Positions 32,201 to 44,482 of a stretch of DNA of 64,000 nt are shown here, piece after piece. Position 1 is the stretch's first letter, and each line of letters opens with the position of its first letter. Under the pieces are notes generated by a model. That model was not told the origin of the DNA. It did not search any database and worked only from the letters and a program-made list of their open reading frames with translations. The position numbers and the translations under genes were made by a program. The stretch is from Chondrilla cf. caribensis (lineage: Eukaryota > Porifera > Demospongiae > Chondrillida > Chondrillidae): the NCBI GenBank assembly GCA_964020155.1, contig OZ026551.1:663501-727500 (forward strand). The letters run 5' to 3'.

Positions 32201-34065
32201 CAAATTTTGGCCATAGAACCACAGTCAATGTACTGAGCACCATCTTGCATACCGCATGGGAGAGTGGGCGTGTCAACCTGATATTTTCGCTAAATCTAGT
32301 GGAAGATATGAGCTAAGTTATGAAACACTTCCCATCTTCTTGTGTGATTTGTAACCCTTGTTATTCAAGGTGGTGCTATGGCCAAATTTTGGCCATAGAA
32401 CCACAGTCAATGTACTGAGCACCATCTTGCATACCGCATGGGAGAGTGGGTGTGTCAACCTGATATGTTAACCAAATCTATCTGGGGATGTGGGCTAAAT
32501 TATTAAACACTTCCCATCTACTTGTGTGATTTGTAACCCTTGTTATTAAAGGTTGTGCTATGGCAAAATTTTGGACGTAGAACCACAGTCAATGTACTGA
32601 GCACCATCTTGCATACCGCATGGGAGAGTGGGCGTGTCAATCTGATATTTTCACTAAATCTAGTGGAAGATGTGAGCTAAGTTATGAAACACTTCCCATC
32701 TCCTTATGGGATTTGTAACCCTTTTTATTCAAAGTGGTGCTATGGCCAAATTTTGGCCATAGAACCACAGTCAATGTACTGAGCACCATCTTGCATACCG
32801 CATGGGAGAGTGGGCGTGTCAACCTGATATTTTCGCTAAATCTAGTGGAAGATGTGAGCTAAGTTATGAAACACTTCCCATCTTCTTGTGTGATTTGTAA
32901 CCCTTGTTTTTCAAAGTGGTGCTATGGCCAAATTTTGGCCATAGAACCACAGTCAATGTACTGAGCACCATCTTGCATACCGCATGGGAGAGTGGGCGTG
33001 TCAACCTGATATTTTCACTAAATCTAGTGGAATATGTGAGCTAAGTTATGAAATACTTCCCATCTCCTTATGTGATTTGTAACCCTTTTTATTCAAAGTG
33101 GTGCTATGGCCAAATTTTGGCCATAGAACCACAGTCAATGTACTGAGCACCATCTTGTGGTGCTAGTCAATGTATTGAGCACCATCTTGCATACCGCATG
33201 GGAGAGTGGGCGTGTCAACCTGATATTTTCACTAAGTCTAGTGGAAGATGTGAGCTAAGTTATGAAACACTTCTCATTTTCTTGTGTAATTTATAACCCT
33301 TTTTATTCAAAGAGGTGCTATGGCCAAATTTTGGCCATAGCACCACAGTCAATGTACTGAGCACCATCTTGCATACCGCATGGGAGAGTGGGCGTGTCAA
33401 CCTGATATTTTTGCTAAATCTAGTGGAAGATGTGAGCTAAGTTATGAAACACTTCCCATCTTCTTGTGTGATTTGTAACCCTTGTTTTTTAAAGTGGTGC
33501 TATGGCCAAATTTTGGTCATAGAACCACAGTCAATGTATTGAGCACCATCTTGCATACCGCATGGGAGAGTGGGCGTGTCAACCTGATATTTTCACTAAA
33601 TCTAGTGGAAGATGTGAGCTAAGTTATGAAACACTTCCCATCTTCTTGTGTGATTTATAACCCTTGTTATTCAAAGTGGTGCTATGGCCAAATTTTGGCC
33701 ATAGCACCAAAGTCAATGTACTTAGCACCATCTTGCATACTGTGTGGGAGAGGGGGCGTGTCAACCCGATATTTTGCAACATTTATCTGGGGATGTGGGC
33801 TAAGTTATGAAACACTTCCCATCTCCTTGTGTGATTTGTAACCCTTGTTATTAAAGGTGGTGCTATGGCCAAATTTTGGCCATAGAACCACAGTCAATGT
33901 ACTTAGCATCATCTTGCATACCGCATGGGAGAGTGGGCGTGTCAACCTGATATTTTCACTAAATCTAGTGGAATATGTGAGCTAAGTTATGAAACACTTT
34001 CAATCTCCTTGTGTGATTTGTAACCCCTTTTATTCAAGGTGGTACTATAGCCAAATTTTAGGAGC
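29248..34065 (+). repeat. Satellite array, subfamily 1 (about 26 monomers)
   Basis: Head-to-tail monomers of about 182 bp, marked by CACAGTCAATGTACTGAGC, ATGGGAGAGTGGGCGTGTC and CTAGTGGAAGATGTGAGC. Each monomer boundary carries the palindrome GGTGCTATGGCC-AAATTTT-GGCCATAGCACC or a one-base variant. Monomers differ by a few percent, and some variants recur at multiples of the unit, showing higher-order structure. No genes; almost no open frames. Confidence 0.97.
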
Positions 34066-34667
34066 TTAAAACGATTAAATGTATGGGAAGGTATAGGATC
34101 AAAGAACGTTAAGCACCTTTCTGCGTAGCTCAAGGGAGAGGGTTTGTCAACAAGATGTTTTATGGAGACATAGCTGTGGACCTATACTACCTTATGAAAC
34201 AATTTTCGTCTTTGTAGGTAGTCCCTCACCTTAAGTACACCCGGAGGTACTTAATACTTTTTAATGTATGGGAAGGTATAGGACCAAATAATGTTAAGCA
34301 CCTTTTTGTGTAGCTCATGGGAGAGGGGGCGTGTCATCATGATATTTTATGGAGACATAGCTGTGGACCTATACTACCTTATGAGACAATATTCGTCTCT
34401 ATAAGTAGTCCCTAACCTTAACTACATCCGGAGGTGCTTATTACGTTTTAAGGTATGAGAAGGTATAGGATCAAGAACGTTAAGCACCTTCATGTGTAAC
34501 TCATGGGAGAGTGCGTGTGTCAACAAGATATTTTCTGGAGACCTAGCTGTGGACCTATACTACCTTATGAAACAATTGTGGTCTTTGTAAGTAGTTCCTA
34601 ACATTAACTACATCCGGAGGTGCTTAATACTTTATAATGTATGGGAAGATATATAATAAACGCATAT
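34066..34667 (+). repeat. Satellite array, subfamily 2 (about 3 monomers)
   Basis: Monomers of about 190 bp with GGAAGGTATAGGATCAAA, CATCATGATATTTTATGGAG and CTGTGGACCTATACTACC. They share the AAGCACC and GGTGCTTA boundary motifs with the other subfamilies. Two further monomers lie at 35010-35327. Confidence 0.92.
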
Positions 34668-35009
34668 ACAAAAGTATATACATTAAGTGTCATACAGGGG
34701 TGAAGTTTTGGCCAGTGAGAAAATGTATCAAATTTGCTACCAAATGGACCGTACTAGTTCCAGGAGTGTGCCCGTGCATCTGTATTTGAGCTATGATGCA
34801 TCACGCGCACACAGGAGAGGCCGTGGTGACAACTCAAGAATTTGACATTTTTTTGCTTGTCACCACGAGGCCTATAGCACACTCAGGACGGTGTGAATGC
34901 ATTCAAAACTGTGTTGGTGAGTTTGTCACGGACACTGGGCAACCCTTGGTGACCAGCAACGGAATGTGAAATTACCTGCGTGATCACCACAAGGTGGAGG
35001 GAAAAAATT
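34668..35009 (+). repeat. 360-bp repeat, single diverged copy
   Basis: One copy of the unit arrayed at 39570-41015, recognised by GTTCCAGGAGTGTGCCCGTG, GCACACAGGAGAGGCCGTGG and CTTGTCACCACGAGGCC. Confidence 0.85.
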
Positions 35010-35327
35010 GACAATCTTTAAGCACCTTTTTTGCATGGCTCATGGGAGAAGGTGTGTGTCAACATCAAATTATATGGAGACATAGCTATAATCAATTATC
35101 ATCTCTGTAGGTGGTCCCTATCCCTAACAACATCCGGAGGTACTTAATATTTTTAATGTATGTGAAGGTATAGGATTTAAAAAACGTTTTTGCGTAGCTC
35201 ATGGGAGAGGGGGCGTGTCAACATTATATTCTATGGAGACCTAGTTGTGGACCCATACTACCTTATTGAACTATTTTCATCTCCGTAGGTAGTCCCTAAC
35301 ACTAACTACATGCGGAGGTGCTTAACC

Positions 35328-37165
35328 TAGAACCACAGTCAATGTACTTAGCACCATCTTGCATACCACATGGGACAGTTGGTGTGTCAACCTGATATTT
35401 TCACCACATCTAGCTGGGGATGTGAGCTAAGTTATGAAACACATCCCATCTCCTTGTGTGATTTGTAACCCTTGTTATTCAAGGTGCTATGACCAAATTT
35501 TGGCCATAGCACCACAGTCAATGTATGGGGGAGAATAGGGAAAAATAACAATAAGAATAACACCACCTTGCATAACTCGTGGAAGAATGGGCGTGTCAAC
35601 CTGATATTTTCAGCAAATTTAGCTGGGGATGTGGGCTAAATTATTAAACACTTCGCATCTCCTTGTGTGATTTGTAACCCTTTTTATTCGTGGTGATGTT
35701 ATGGCCAAATTTTGGCCACAACACAACAGTCAATGTACCTCGCACGATCTTGCATACCGCATGGGAGAGTGGGCGTGTCAACATAATATTTTCATCAAAT
35801 CTAGTGGAAGATGTGAGCTAAGTTATGAAACACTTTCCATCTCCTTATGTGATTTGTAACCCTTTTTATTCAAAGTGGTGCTATGGCCAAATTTTGGCCA
35901 AAGCACTACAGTCAATGTATACTTAGCACCATCCTGCATACTGCATGGGAGAGTGGGCGTGTCAACCTGATATTTTCACTACATCTAGTGGAAGATGTGA
36001 GCTAAGTTATGAAACACTTTCCATCTCCTTATGTGATTTGTAACCCTTTTTATTCAAAGTGGTGCTATGGCCAAATTTTGGCCATAGAACCACAGTCAAT
36101 GTGCTAAGCACCATCTTGCATACTGCATGGGAGAGTGGGCGTGTCAACAAAATATTTTCATTAAATCTAGTGGAAGATGTGAGCTAAGTTATGAAACACT
36201 TTCCATCTCCTTATGTGATTTGTAACCCTTTTTATTCAAAGTGGTGCTATGGCCAAATTTTGGCCAAAGCACTACAGTCAATGTATACTTAGCACCATCC
36301 TGCATACTGCATGGGAGAGTGGGCGTGTCAACCTGATATTTTCACTACATCTAGTGGAAGATGTGAGCTAAGTTATGAAACACTTTCCATCTCCTTATGT
36401 GATTTGTAACCCTTTTTATTCAAAGTGGTGCTATGGCCAAATTTTGGCCATAGAACCACAGTCAATGTGCTAAGCACCATCTTGCATACTGCATGGGAGA
36501 GTGGGCGTGTCAACAAAATATTTTCATTAAATCTAGTGGAAGATGTGAGCTAAGTTATAAAACACTTTCCATCTCCTTATGTGATTTGTAACCCTTTTTA
36601 TTCAAAGTGGTGCTATGGCCAAAGTTTGGCCATAGAACCACAGTCAATGTACTGAGCACCATCTTGCATATCGCATGGGAGAGTGGGCATGTCAACCTGA
36701 TATTTTCACTAAATCTAGTGGAAGATGTGAGCTAAGTTATGAAACACTTCCCATCTCCTTGCGTGATTTGTAACCCTTTTTAATTAAAGTGGTGCTATGG
36801 CCAAATGTTGGCTATAGAACCGCAGTCAATGTACTTAGCACCATCTTGCATACTGTGTGGGAGAGGGGGCGTGTCAACCCGATATTTTTACATTTATCTG
36901 GGGATGTGGACTAAGTTATGAAACACTTTCCATCTCCTTGTGTGATTTGTAACCCTTGTTATTCAAAGTGGTGCTATGGCCAAAGTTTGGCCATAGAACC
37001 ACAGTCAATGTATTTAGTACCATCTTGCATACCGCATGGGAGAGTGGGCATGATATTTTCACTAAATCTAGTGGAATATGTGAGCTAAGTTATGAAATAA
37101 TTTCCATCTCCTTGTGTGATTTGTAACCCTTTTATTCAAGGTGGTGCTATAGCCAAATTTTGGAG
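35328..37165 (+). repeat. Satellite array, subfamily 1, second block (about 10 monomers)
   Basis: Same monomer as 29248-34065. A two-monomer unit of about 360 bp is repeated (variants TATACTTAGCACCATCCTGC near 35916 and 36275), evidence of recent local amplification. Confidence 0.95.
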
Positions 37166-38255
37166 CTTAATACGTTTAAATGTATGGGGGCGTGTCATCA
37201 TGATATTTTATGGAGACCTAGCTGTGGACCCATACTACCTTATGAAACAATTTTCATCTCTGTAGGTAGTGCCTTACCTTAACTACACCTGGAGGTGCTT
37301 AATATTTTTTAATGTATGGGAATGTATAGGATCAAAAAACATTAAGCACCTTTTTGCGTAGCTCATGGGAAAGGGGGCATATCATCATGGTATTTTATGG
37401 AGACCTAGCTGTGGACCTATACTACCTTATGAAATAATTTCCGTCTCTGTAGGTCGTCCCAAACCTTAACTACACTCGGAGGTGCTTAATACTTTTAATG
37501 TATGGGAAGGTATAGGACCAAATAATGTTAAGCACCTTTTTGCGTAACTCATGGGAAAGGGGGCGTATCATCATGATATTTCCTGGAGACCTAGCTGTGG
37601 ACCCATACTACCTTATGAAACAATTGTCGTCTTTGTAGGTATTCCCTAACCTTAACTACACCCGGAGGTGCTTAATACTTTTAATGTATGGGAAGGTATA
37701 GGACCAAATAACATTAAGCACCTTTTCGCGTAGCTCATGGGAGAGGGGAGGTATCATCATGATATTTTATGGAGACATAGCTGTGGAACTATACTACCTT
37801 ATGAAACAATTTTCGTCTCTGTAGGTGGTCCCTAACCTTAATTACACCCGGAGGTGTATAATACATTTTAATGTATGGGAAGGTATAGCACCAAATAATG
37901 TTAAGCACCTTTTTGTGTAACTCATGGGATATGGGGCGTATCATCATGGTATTTTATGGGGACATAGCTGTAGACCTATACTACCTTATGAAACAATTGT
38001 GGTCTCTATAAGTAGTCTCTAACCTTAACTACATCACAATATTTTTTTAATGTATGGGAATGTATAGGATCAAAAAACGTTAAGGACCTTTTTGCATAGC
38101 TCATGAGAGAGGGGGCGTGTCATCATGATAATTCATAGAGACCTACCTGTGGACCTATACCACCTTATGAAACAATTTTCCTCTCTGTAGGTAGTCCCTA
38201 ATCTTAACTACACCCGGAGGTGCTTAATACTTTTTAATGTATGGGAAGGTATAGG
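37166..38255 (+). repeat. Satellite array, subfamily 2, second block (about 6 monomers)
   Basis: Same type as 34066-34667, about 185-190 bp per unit. Confidence 0.92.
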
Positions 38256-39560
38256 ATCATAGGTATGTATAGGAGAGAAAACATTAAGCACCTTTCTGCA
38301 TAGCTCATGGGGGAGGGGGCGTGTCAATGTGATATTTTAGACAGATCTAGTTGGGGACGTGAACTAACTTGTGAAACAATTCCCATCTCAATAGGTGCCC
38401 TGTAACTCCAGCTACATTGGAAGGTGCTTAACATTTTGTCATTGTATGGGGGAGTATAGGAGAGAAAACGTTAAGCACCTTTTTGCATAACTCATGGGGG
38501 AAGGGGCGTGTCAACTTGATATTTTAGGCAGACCTAGTTGGGGATGTGAACTAACTTGTGAAACAATTCTCATCTCAATAGGTGGCTTGTAACTCCAGCT
38601 ACATTGGAAGGTGCTTAACATTTTTTCAATGTATGGTAGAGTATAGGAGAGAAAAAGTTAAGCACCTTTTTGCATAGCTCATGGGTGAGGGGGCGAGTCA
38701 AGTTGATATTTCACACGGACCTAGCTGTTGACTTGAACTAACTTGTGAAACAATTTCCATCTATATAGGTGGCTCGTAACTCCAGCTACATTGGAAGGTG
38801 CTTAATATTTTTTAATGTATGGTAGAGTATAGGAGAGAAAATGTTAAGCACCTTTTTGCATAGCTCATGGGGGAAGGGGCGTGTCAAATTGATATTTTAG
38901 GCAGACCTAGTTGGGGATGTGAACTAACTTCTGAAACAATTTCCATCTCAATAGGTGGCTCGTAACTCCAGCTACATTCAAAGGTGATAAATATTTTTTC
39001 AATGTATTGGAGAGTATAGGAGAGAAAACATTAAGCACCTTTTTGCATAGCTCATGGGGGAAGGGGCGTGTCAAGTTGATATTTCAGGCAAACATATATT
39101 GGGAACGTGAACTAACTTGTGAAACAATTTCCATCTCAATAGGTGGCTCGTAACTCCAGCTACATTGGAAGGTGCTTAACATTTTTTCAATGTATGGTAG
39201 AGTATAGGGGAGAAAACGTTAAGCACCTTTTTGCATAATTCATGGGGGAGGGGTCGAGTCAATGTGATATTTTAGACAGATCTAGTTGGGGACGTGAACT
39301 AACTTGTGAAACAATTCCCATCTCAATAGGTGCCCTGTAACTCCAGCTACATTGGAAGGTGCTTAACATTTTGTCATTGTATGGGGGAGTATAGGAGAGA
39401 AAACGTTAAGCACCTTTTTGCATAACTTATGGGTGAGGGGGCGTGTCAAGTTGATATTTCACACAAACCTAGTTAGGGACGTGAACTAACTTGTGAAACA
39501 ATTCCCATCTCAATAGGTGGCTTGTAACTCCAGCTACATTGGAAGGTGCTTAGTGTAGTT
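38256..39560 (+). repeat. Satellite array, subfamily 3 (about 7 monomers)
   Basis: Monomers of about 185 bp with AGTATAGGAGAGAAAACGTT, GCATAGCTCATGGGGGAGGG, CAATAGGTGGCTCGTAACTC and CAGCTACATTGGAAGGTGC. Confidence 0.93.
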
Positions 39561-39569
39561 TCAAGCATG

Positions 39570-41015
39570 GGAGAGTATACTTATTGAAATATACCTACAA
39601 ATTTATAAATGCTAAGTGCCACATGGATAACTGGGAAAAATTTAGATTGACAACAAAATCTATCATTTATGTTATCAAAAGGACCGTATTAGTAATTCGT
39701 ATTAGATCTATGATGCATTATGTGCACACAGGAGAGGTCGTGGTGACAAGCATAAAAATTGACATTTTTTGGCTTGTCACCACGAGGCCCATAGCACACC
39801 TATGACGGTTTGCATGCATCCGAAATTGTGTTGGTGAGTTTGGGAGAGGTACTGGACAGCCTTTGGTGACCAGCAACGTGAAGTCAAATCACCTGAGTTA
39901 TCACCACGACCTCTCCTGTGTATCCGTATTACACTTATATTGAATGTACATACAAAATGTATAATGCTATGTGCCATATGGACACCTGAGAGAATTTTCA
40001 TCAGCAACAAAACCTATCATTTTTGCTATCGAAATGATCGTATTAGTTCCAGGCGTGTGTCTGTGCATTCGTATTAGATCTATGATGCATTATGTGCACA
40101 CAGGAGAGGTCGTGGTGACAAGCATGAAAATTGACATTTTTTGGCTTGTCACCACGAGGCCTATAGCACACCTATGTCAGTTTGCATGCATCCGAAATTG
40201 TGTTGGTGAGTTTGGGACAGGTACTGGGCAGCCCTTGGTGACCAGCAACGTGATGTCAAATCACCTCAGTTATCACCACAAGGTGTATTACACTTATATT
40301 GAAATGTAAATGCAAATGTATAATGCTATGTGCCATATGGACACCTGAGAGAATTTTCATCAGCAACAAAACCTATCATTTTTGCTATCAAAAGAACCGT
40401 ATTAGTTCCAGGAGTGTGTCCGTGCATTCGTATTTGATCTATGATGCATTATGTGCACACAGGAGAGGTCGTGGTGACAAGCATAAAAATTGACATTTTT
40501 TGGCTTGTCACCACGAGGCCCATAGCACACCTATGTCGGTTTGCATGCATCCAAAATTGTGTTGATGAGTTTGGCACGGACACTGGGTAGCCCTTGGTGA
40601 CCAACAACGGGATGTCAAATCACCTGAGTTATCACCACAAGGCGTATTACAATCATATTGAAATGTGCATACAAATGTATAATGCTATGTGCCATATGGA
40701 CACCTGAGAGAATTTTCATCAGCAACAAAGCCTATCATTTTTGCTATCAAAAGGACCGTATTAGTTCCAGGAGTGTGTCCGTGCATTCGTATTAGATCTA
40801 TGATGCATTATGTGCACACAGGAGAGGCCGTGGTGACAAGCATAAAATTGACATTTTTTGGCTTGTCACCACGAGGCCCTTAGCACACCCAAGACGGTTT
40901 GCATGCATCCGAAATTGTGTTGGTGAGTTTGGGAGAGGTACTGGGCAGCCCTTGGTGACCAGCAATGTGATGTCAAATCACCTGAGTTATCACCACAAGG
41001 CGTATTACAATAATA
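39570..41015 (+). repeat. 360-bp tandem repeat (4 copies)
   Basis: Four units with period 357-360 bp, ending near 39926, 40286, 40643 and 41002 (CGTATTAC). Each contains an inverted repeat GTGGTGACAAG ... CTTGTCACCAC with a loop of about 22 bases. Short open frames within are not conserved between copies. Confidence 0.95.
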
Positions 41016-41029
41016 ATAATAATAATTAT

Positions 41030-41968
41030 TATAATATTATTTCAATGTATGGGAGAGTATAGGAGGCAACACGCTAAGCACCTTTTTTCATATCTCACAG
41101 GGGAGCGGCATGTCAACTTGATATTTTAGACAGACCTAGCTGTGGACATGAACTAACTTGTGAATCAATTTCCATCTCAATAGATGACCCGTAACTCCAG
41201 CTACATTCAAAGGTGATAAATATTTTTCAATGTATGGGAGAGTATAGAAGATAAAACTATAAGCACCGTTTTGCATAGCTCATGGGGGAGGGGGCATGTC
41301 AACTTGATATTTCAGACAGAATTAACTAGAAATGTAAACTAACGTCTGAAACAATTCCCATCTCAATAGGTGGCTCGTAACTCCAGCTACATTGGAAAGT
41401 GCTTAATACTTTCAATGCATGTGAGAAAACGTTAAGCACCTTTTTGCATAGCTTATGGGGAAGGGGGTGTGTCAACGTGATATTATAGGCAGATCTAGTT
41501 GGAGACGTGAACTAACTTGTGAAACAATTCCCATCTCAATAGGTGGCTCGTAACTCCAGCTACATTGGAAGATGCTTAACATTTTTTCAATGTATGGTAG
41601 AGTATAGGGGAGAAAATGTTAAGCACCCTTTTGCATAGCTCATGGGGGAGAGGGCGTGTCAAGTTGATATTCAGACAGACCTAGTTGGAAACTTGAACTA
41701 ACTTCTGAAACAATTCCCATCTCAATAGGTGGCTCGTAACTCCAGCTACATTGGAAGGTGATAAATATTATTTCAATGTACGTATTGGAGAGTATAGGAG
41801 AGAAAACATTAAGCACCTTTTTGCATAGCTCATTGGGGAAGGGGTGTGTCAACTTGATATTTTAGACAGACCTAGTTGGGGACGTGAACTAACTTGTGAA
41901 ACAATTCCCATCTCAATAGGTGGCTCGTAACTCCAGCTACATTGGAAGGTGCTTAACATTTTTTCAAT
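41030..41968 (+). repeat. Satellite array, subfamily 3, second block (about 5 monomers)
   Basis: Continuation of the 38256-39560 monomer type after the 360-bp array. Confidence 0.92.
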
Positions 41969-42670
41969 GTACGTACGTATAGGACCAAATAACATTAAGC
42001 ACCTTTTGTGTAGCTCATGGAAGAGGGGGCGTGTCAACACGATATGTCATGGAGACATAGCTGTGGACCTATACTACCTTACAAAACAATTTTCGTCTCT
42101 ATATGTAGTCCCTAATCTTAACTACACCCGGAGGTGCATATTAATTTTCAATGTATGGGAAGGTATAGGATTAAAAAACGCTAAGCACCTTTTTGTGTAG
42201 CTCATGGGAGAGGGGGCACATCATCATGATATTTTATGGAGATAGAGCTGTGGACCTATACTACCTTATGAAACAATTGTCGTCTTTGTAGGTATTCCCT
42301 AACCTTACTACACCCGGAGGTGCCTAATACTTTTTAATGTACGGGAAGGTATAGGATCAAAATACGTTAAGCACCTTTTTGTCTAACTCATGGGAGAGGG
42401 GGCGTATCATCATGATATTTTATGGAGACATGGCTGCAAACCTATACTACCTTATGAAACAGTTTTCGTCTCTGTAAGTAGTCCCTAACCTTAACTACAC
42501 CCGGAGGTGCTTATTAATTTTTAATGTATGGGAAGATATAGGATCAAAGAACGTTAAGCACCTTTCTGCGTAGCTCATGGGAGAGTGTGTGTGTCAACAA
42601 GATATTTTATGGAGACATAGTTGTGGACCTATACTACCTTATGAAACAAATTTCATCTCCCTAATTAGTC
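41969..42670 (+). repeat. Satellite array, subfamily 2, third block (about 4 monomers)
   Basis: Same type as 37166-38255. It ends at an orientation switch. Confidence 0.9.
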
Positions 42671-42995
42671 CCTAACCCTAACTAACTCTCCTATACGTAC
42701 TCTCCCATACATTGAAAAATATTAAGCACCTGTGGATATAGCTGGGGCTACGGATCACCTATTGAGGTGGGAATGGTTTAATGAGTTAGCTAACATCCCT
42801 AGCTAAGCCCTTTTACAATATCAAGTTGACATGCCCCCTTCCCTATGTGCTATGCAAAAAGGTGCTCAGCGTCCTATACTCTCCCATACATTGGAAAAAA
42901 TTAAGCACCTCCGAAACTACCTGGGGTTACAGGCCACCTATTGAGATGGGAATTGTTTCAGGAGTTAGTTCACATCCCAAGCTAGGTCTGTATAT
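42671..42995 (-). repeat. Inverted satellite monomers
   Basis: Nearly two subfamily 3-like monomers in reverse orientation (ACTCTCCCATACATTG, GCAAAAAGGTGCT, CACCTATTGAGATGGGAATT). They form the right edge of the island. The stretch 42996-43440 is unique 3'-flanking DNA of the kinase gene. Confidence 0.92.
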
Positions 42996-43440
42996 AAATT
43001 ATTATCAAGTTAAAGATGATATTTATTTGGGACAGATATATTTATATATATAGTATACATATATACAAACGGATTGCGAAATGGCGCACCACGATTACTC
43101 TAATTATTAATTACCTAACGGTTCGGCAATGACAGTGGATGGATTCCAGGAGATTAAATGAAGGTATTGTGACGTGATCAAGATAAGTGCACGTGGTCTC
43201 AATAGATTCTGTGACATTAGAGCCTGAGGTGGACTCATACGACATGAAATCAACTCATCATCATTGAATATTTTCATTCAAAATATAAATAATACATTTA
43301 TAGTAACAAAAATACAACAGTAATTTTACACGTCACAATAATTTTTGAAAGATTCAATTAGAACAGAAAAAGTGTTACATGTACATGTACATAACGAGTG
43401 GCATTCAAAGTAACTGAGGACACACCGAAGACATTGAGAG

Positions 43441-44428
43441 TTAAAACACTTGAATACGATGGTTATAACAATCAGCAATGCAAATCAAACCATCACTGTC
43501 TACTGATACACCAGAAGGATGATCAAATTGTCCTAATTCACTACCCCGTATTCCAAATACATGGACAAAGTCACCTCCAGTAGTGTATATCATGACTATG
43601 TGAGACCAAAATGAACTAACAATAAGATGTCCACATTTAGTGGCATCTATACAGGTTGGCTGGTAAGTAGTGGTGAACTTTCTAATGAATTTACCATTAC
43701 CTTTATATACACAAATTCTACTATTTTTCCGATCTGTGATGTAGAGGAAGCCATCACTGGCAAAACATAGGTCTACAGGCAAATCAAAACACTTATCACC
43801 ACTACCATGTGAACCAAAGGAAAACAGAAACTTTCCATTTACATCAAAAACACAAACACAGTGTTTGGCACAATCACAAACATAAATGCGTCCATCCGGA
43901 CTGATAGTGATACCATAGGGTCTGAATGTGGTACTTCCTCGGTCTATTGTACGAACATGCCGTCCTTGTATGGTGAACATTTTAATGTTGCTTTCAGAAT
44001 AATCTGATACTAAAATGTGTTTTTGGTCATAGAAGGTGACACCACGCAGATCATCACACAGCTGACCCTTTCCTATCGTGTACAGTAAGTTAGTGCTACT
44101 CCTGTCATATACTTCAATGCGATTAGGAACACAAACAGCAATGTGGTTCCCTTTTGTAGCTAACCCCCGACACAAACCACCATATTTTAGTATCTTCTGA
44201 CACTTCATATCTTTCCAGTTCCTTGGTGGCTTCTTCACAACCTGAAGGAAAGAAACAAAATTAATACTGCTAGACAGCTGATGACCATCAGTGGGGCTAG
44301 CCTGAGCTTATACAGTGGCAATGGTTGCAGGAATTAATAATATGTAGATAAAAGTAATGAATGTATATATAACACATAATATACATTTATCAATTACATC
44401 ATAAATGTTTCCTTCTGAAAAGCGCGTG

Positions 44429-44482
<54 letters not shown>

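Noticed and set aside
39584..42200. Short frames of 60-112 codons in the satellite and 360-bp repeats
   Set aside because: Not preserved between repeat copies.
28905..42995. CRISPR-like regular repeats
   Set aside because: Repeats of about 182 bp directly abut with no unique spacers, in a eukaryotic genome with no cas genes; this is satellite DNA.
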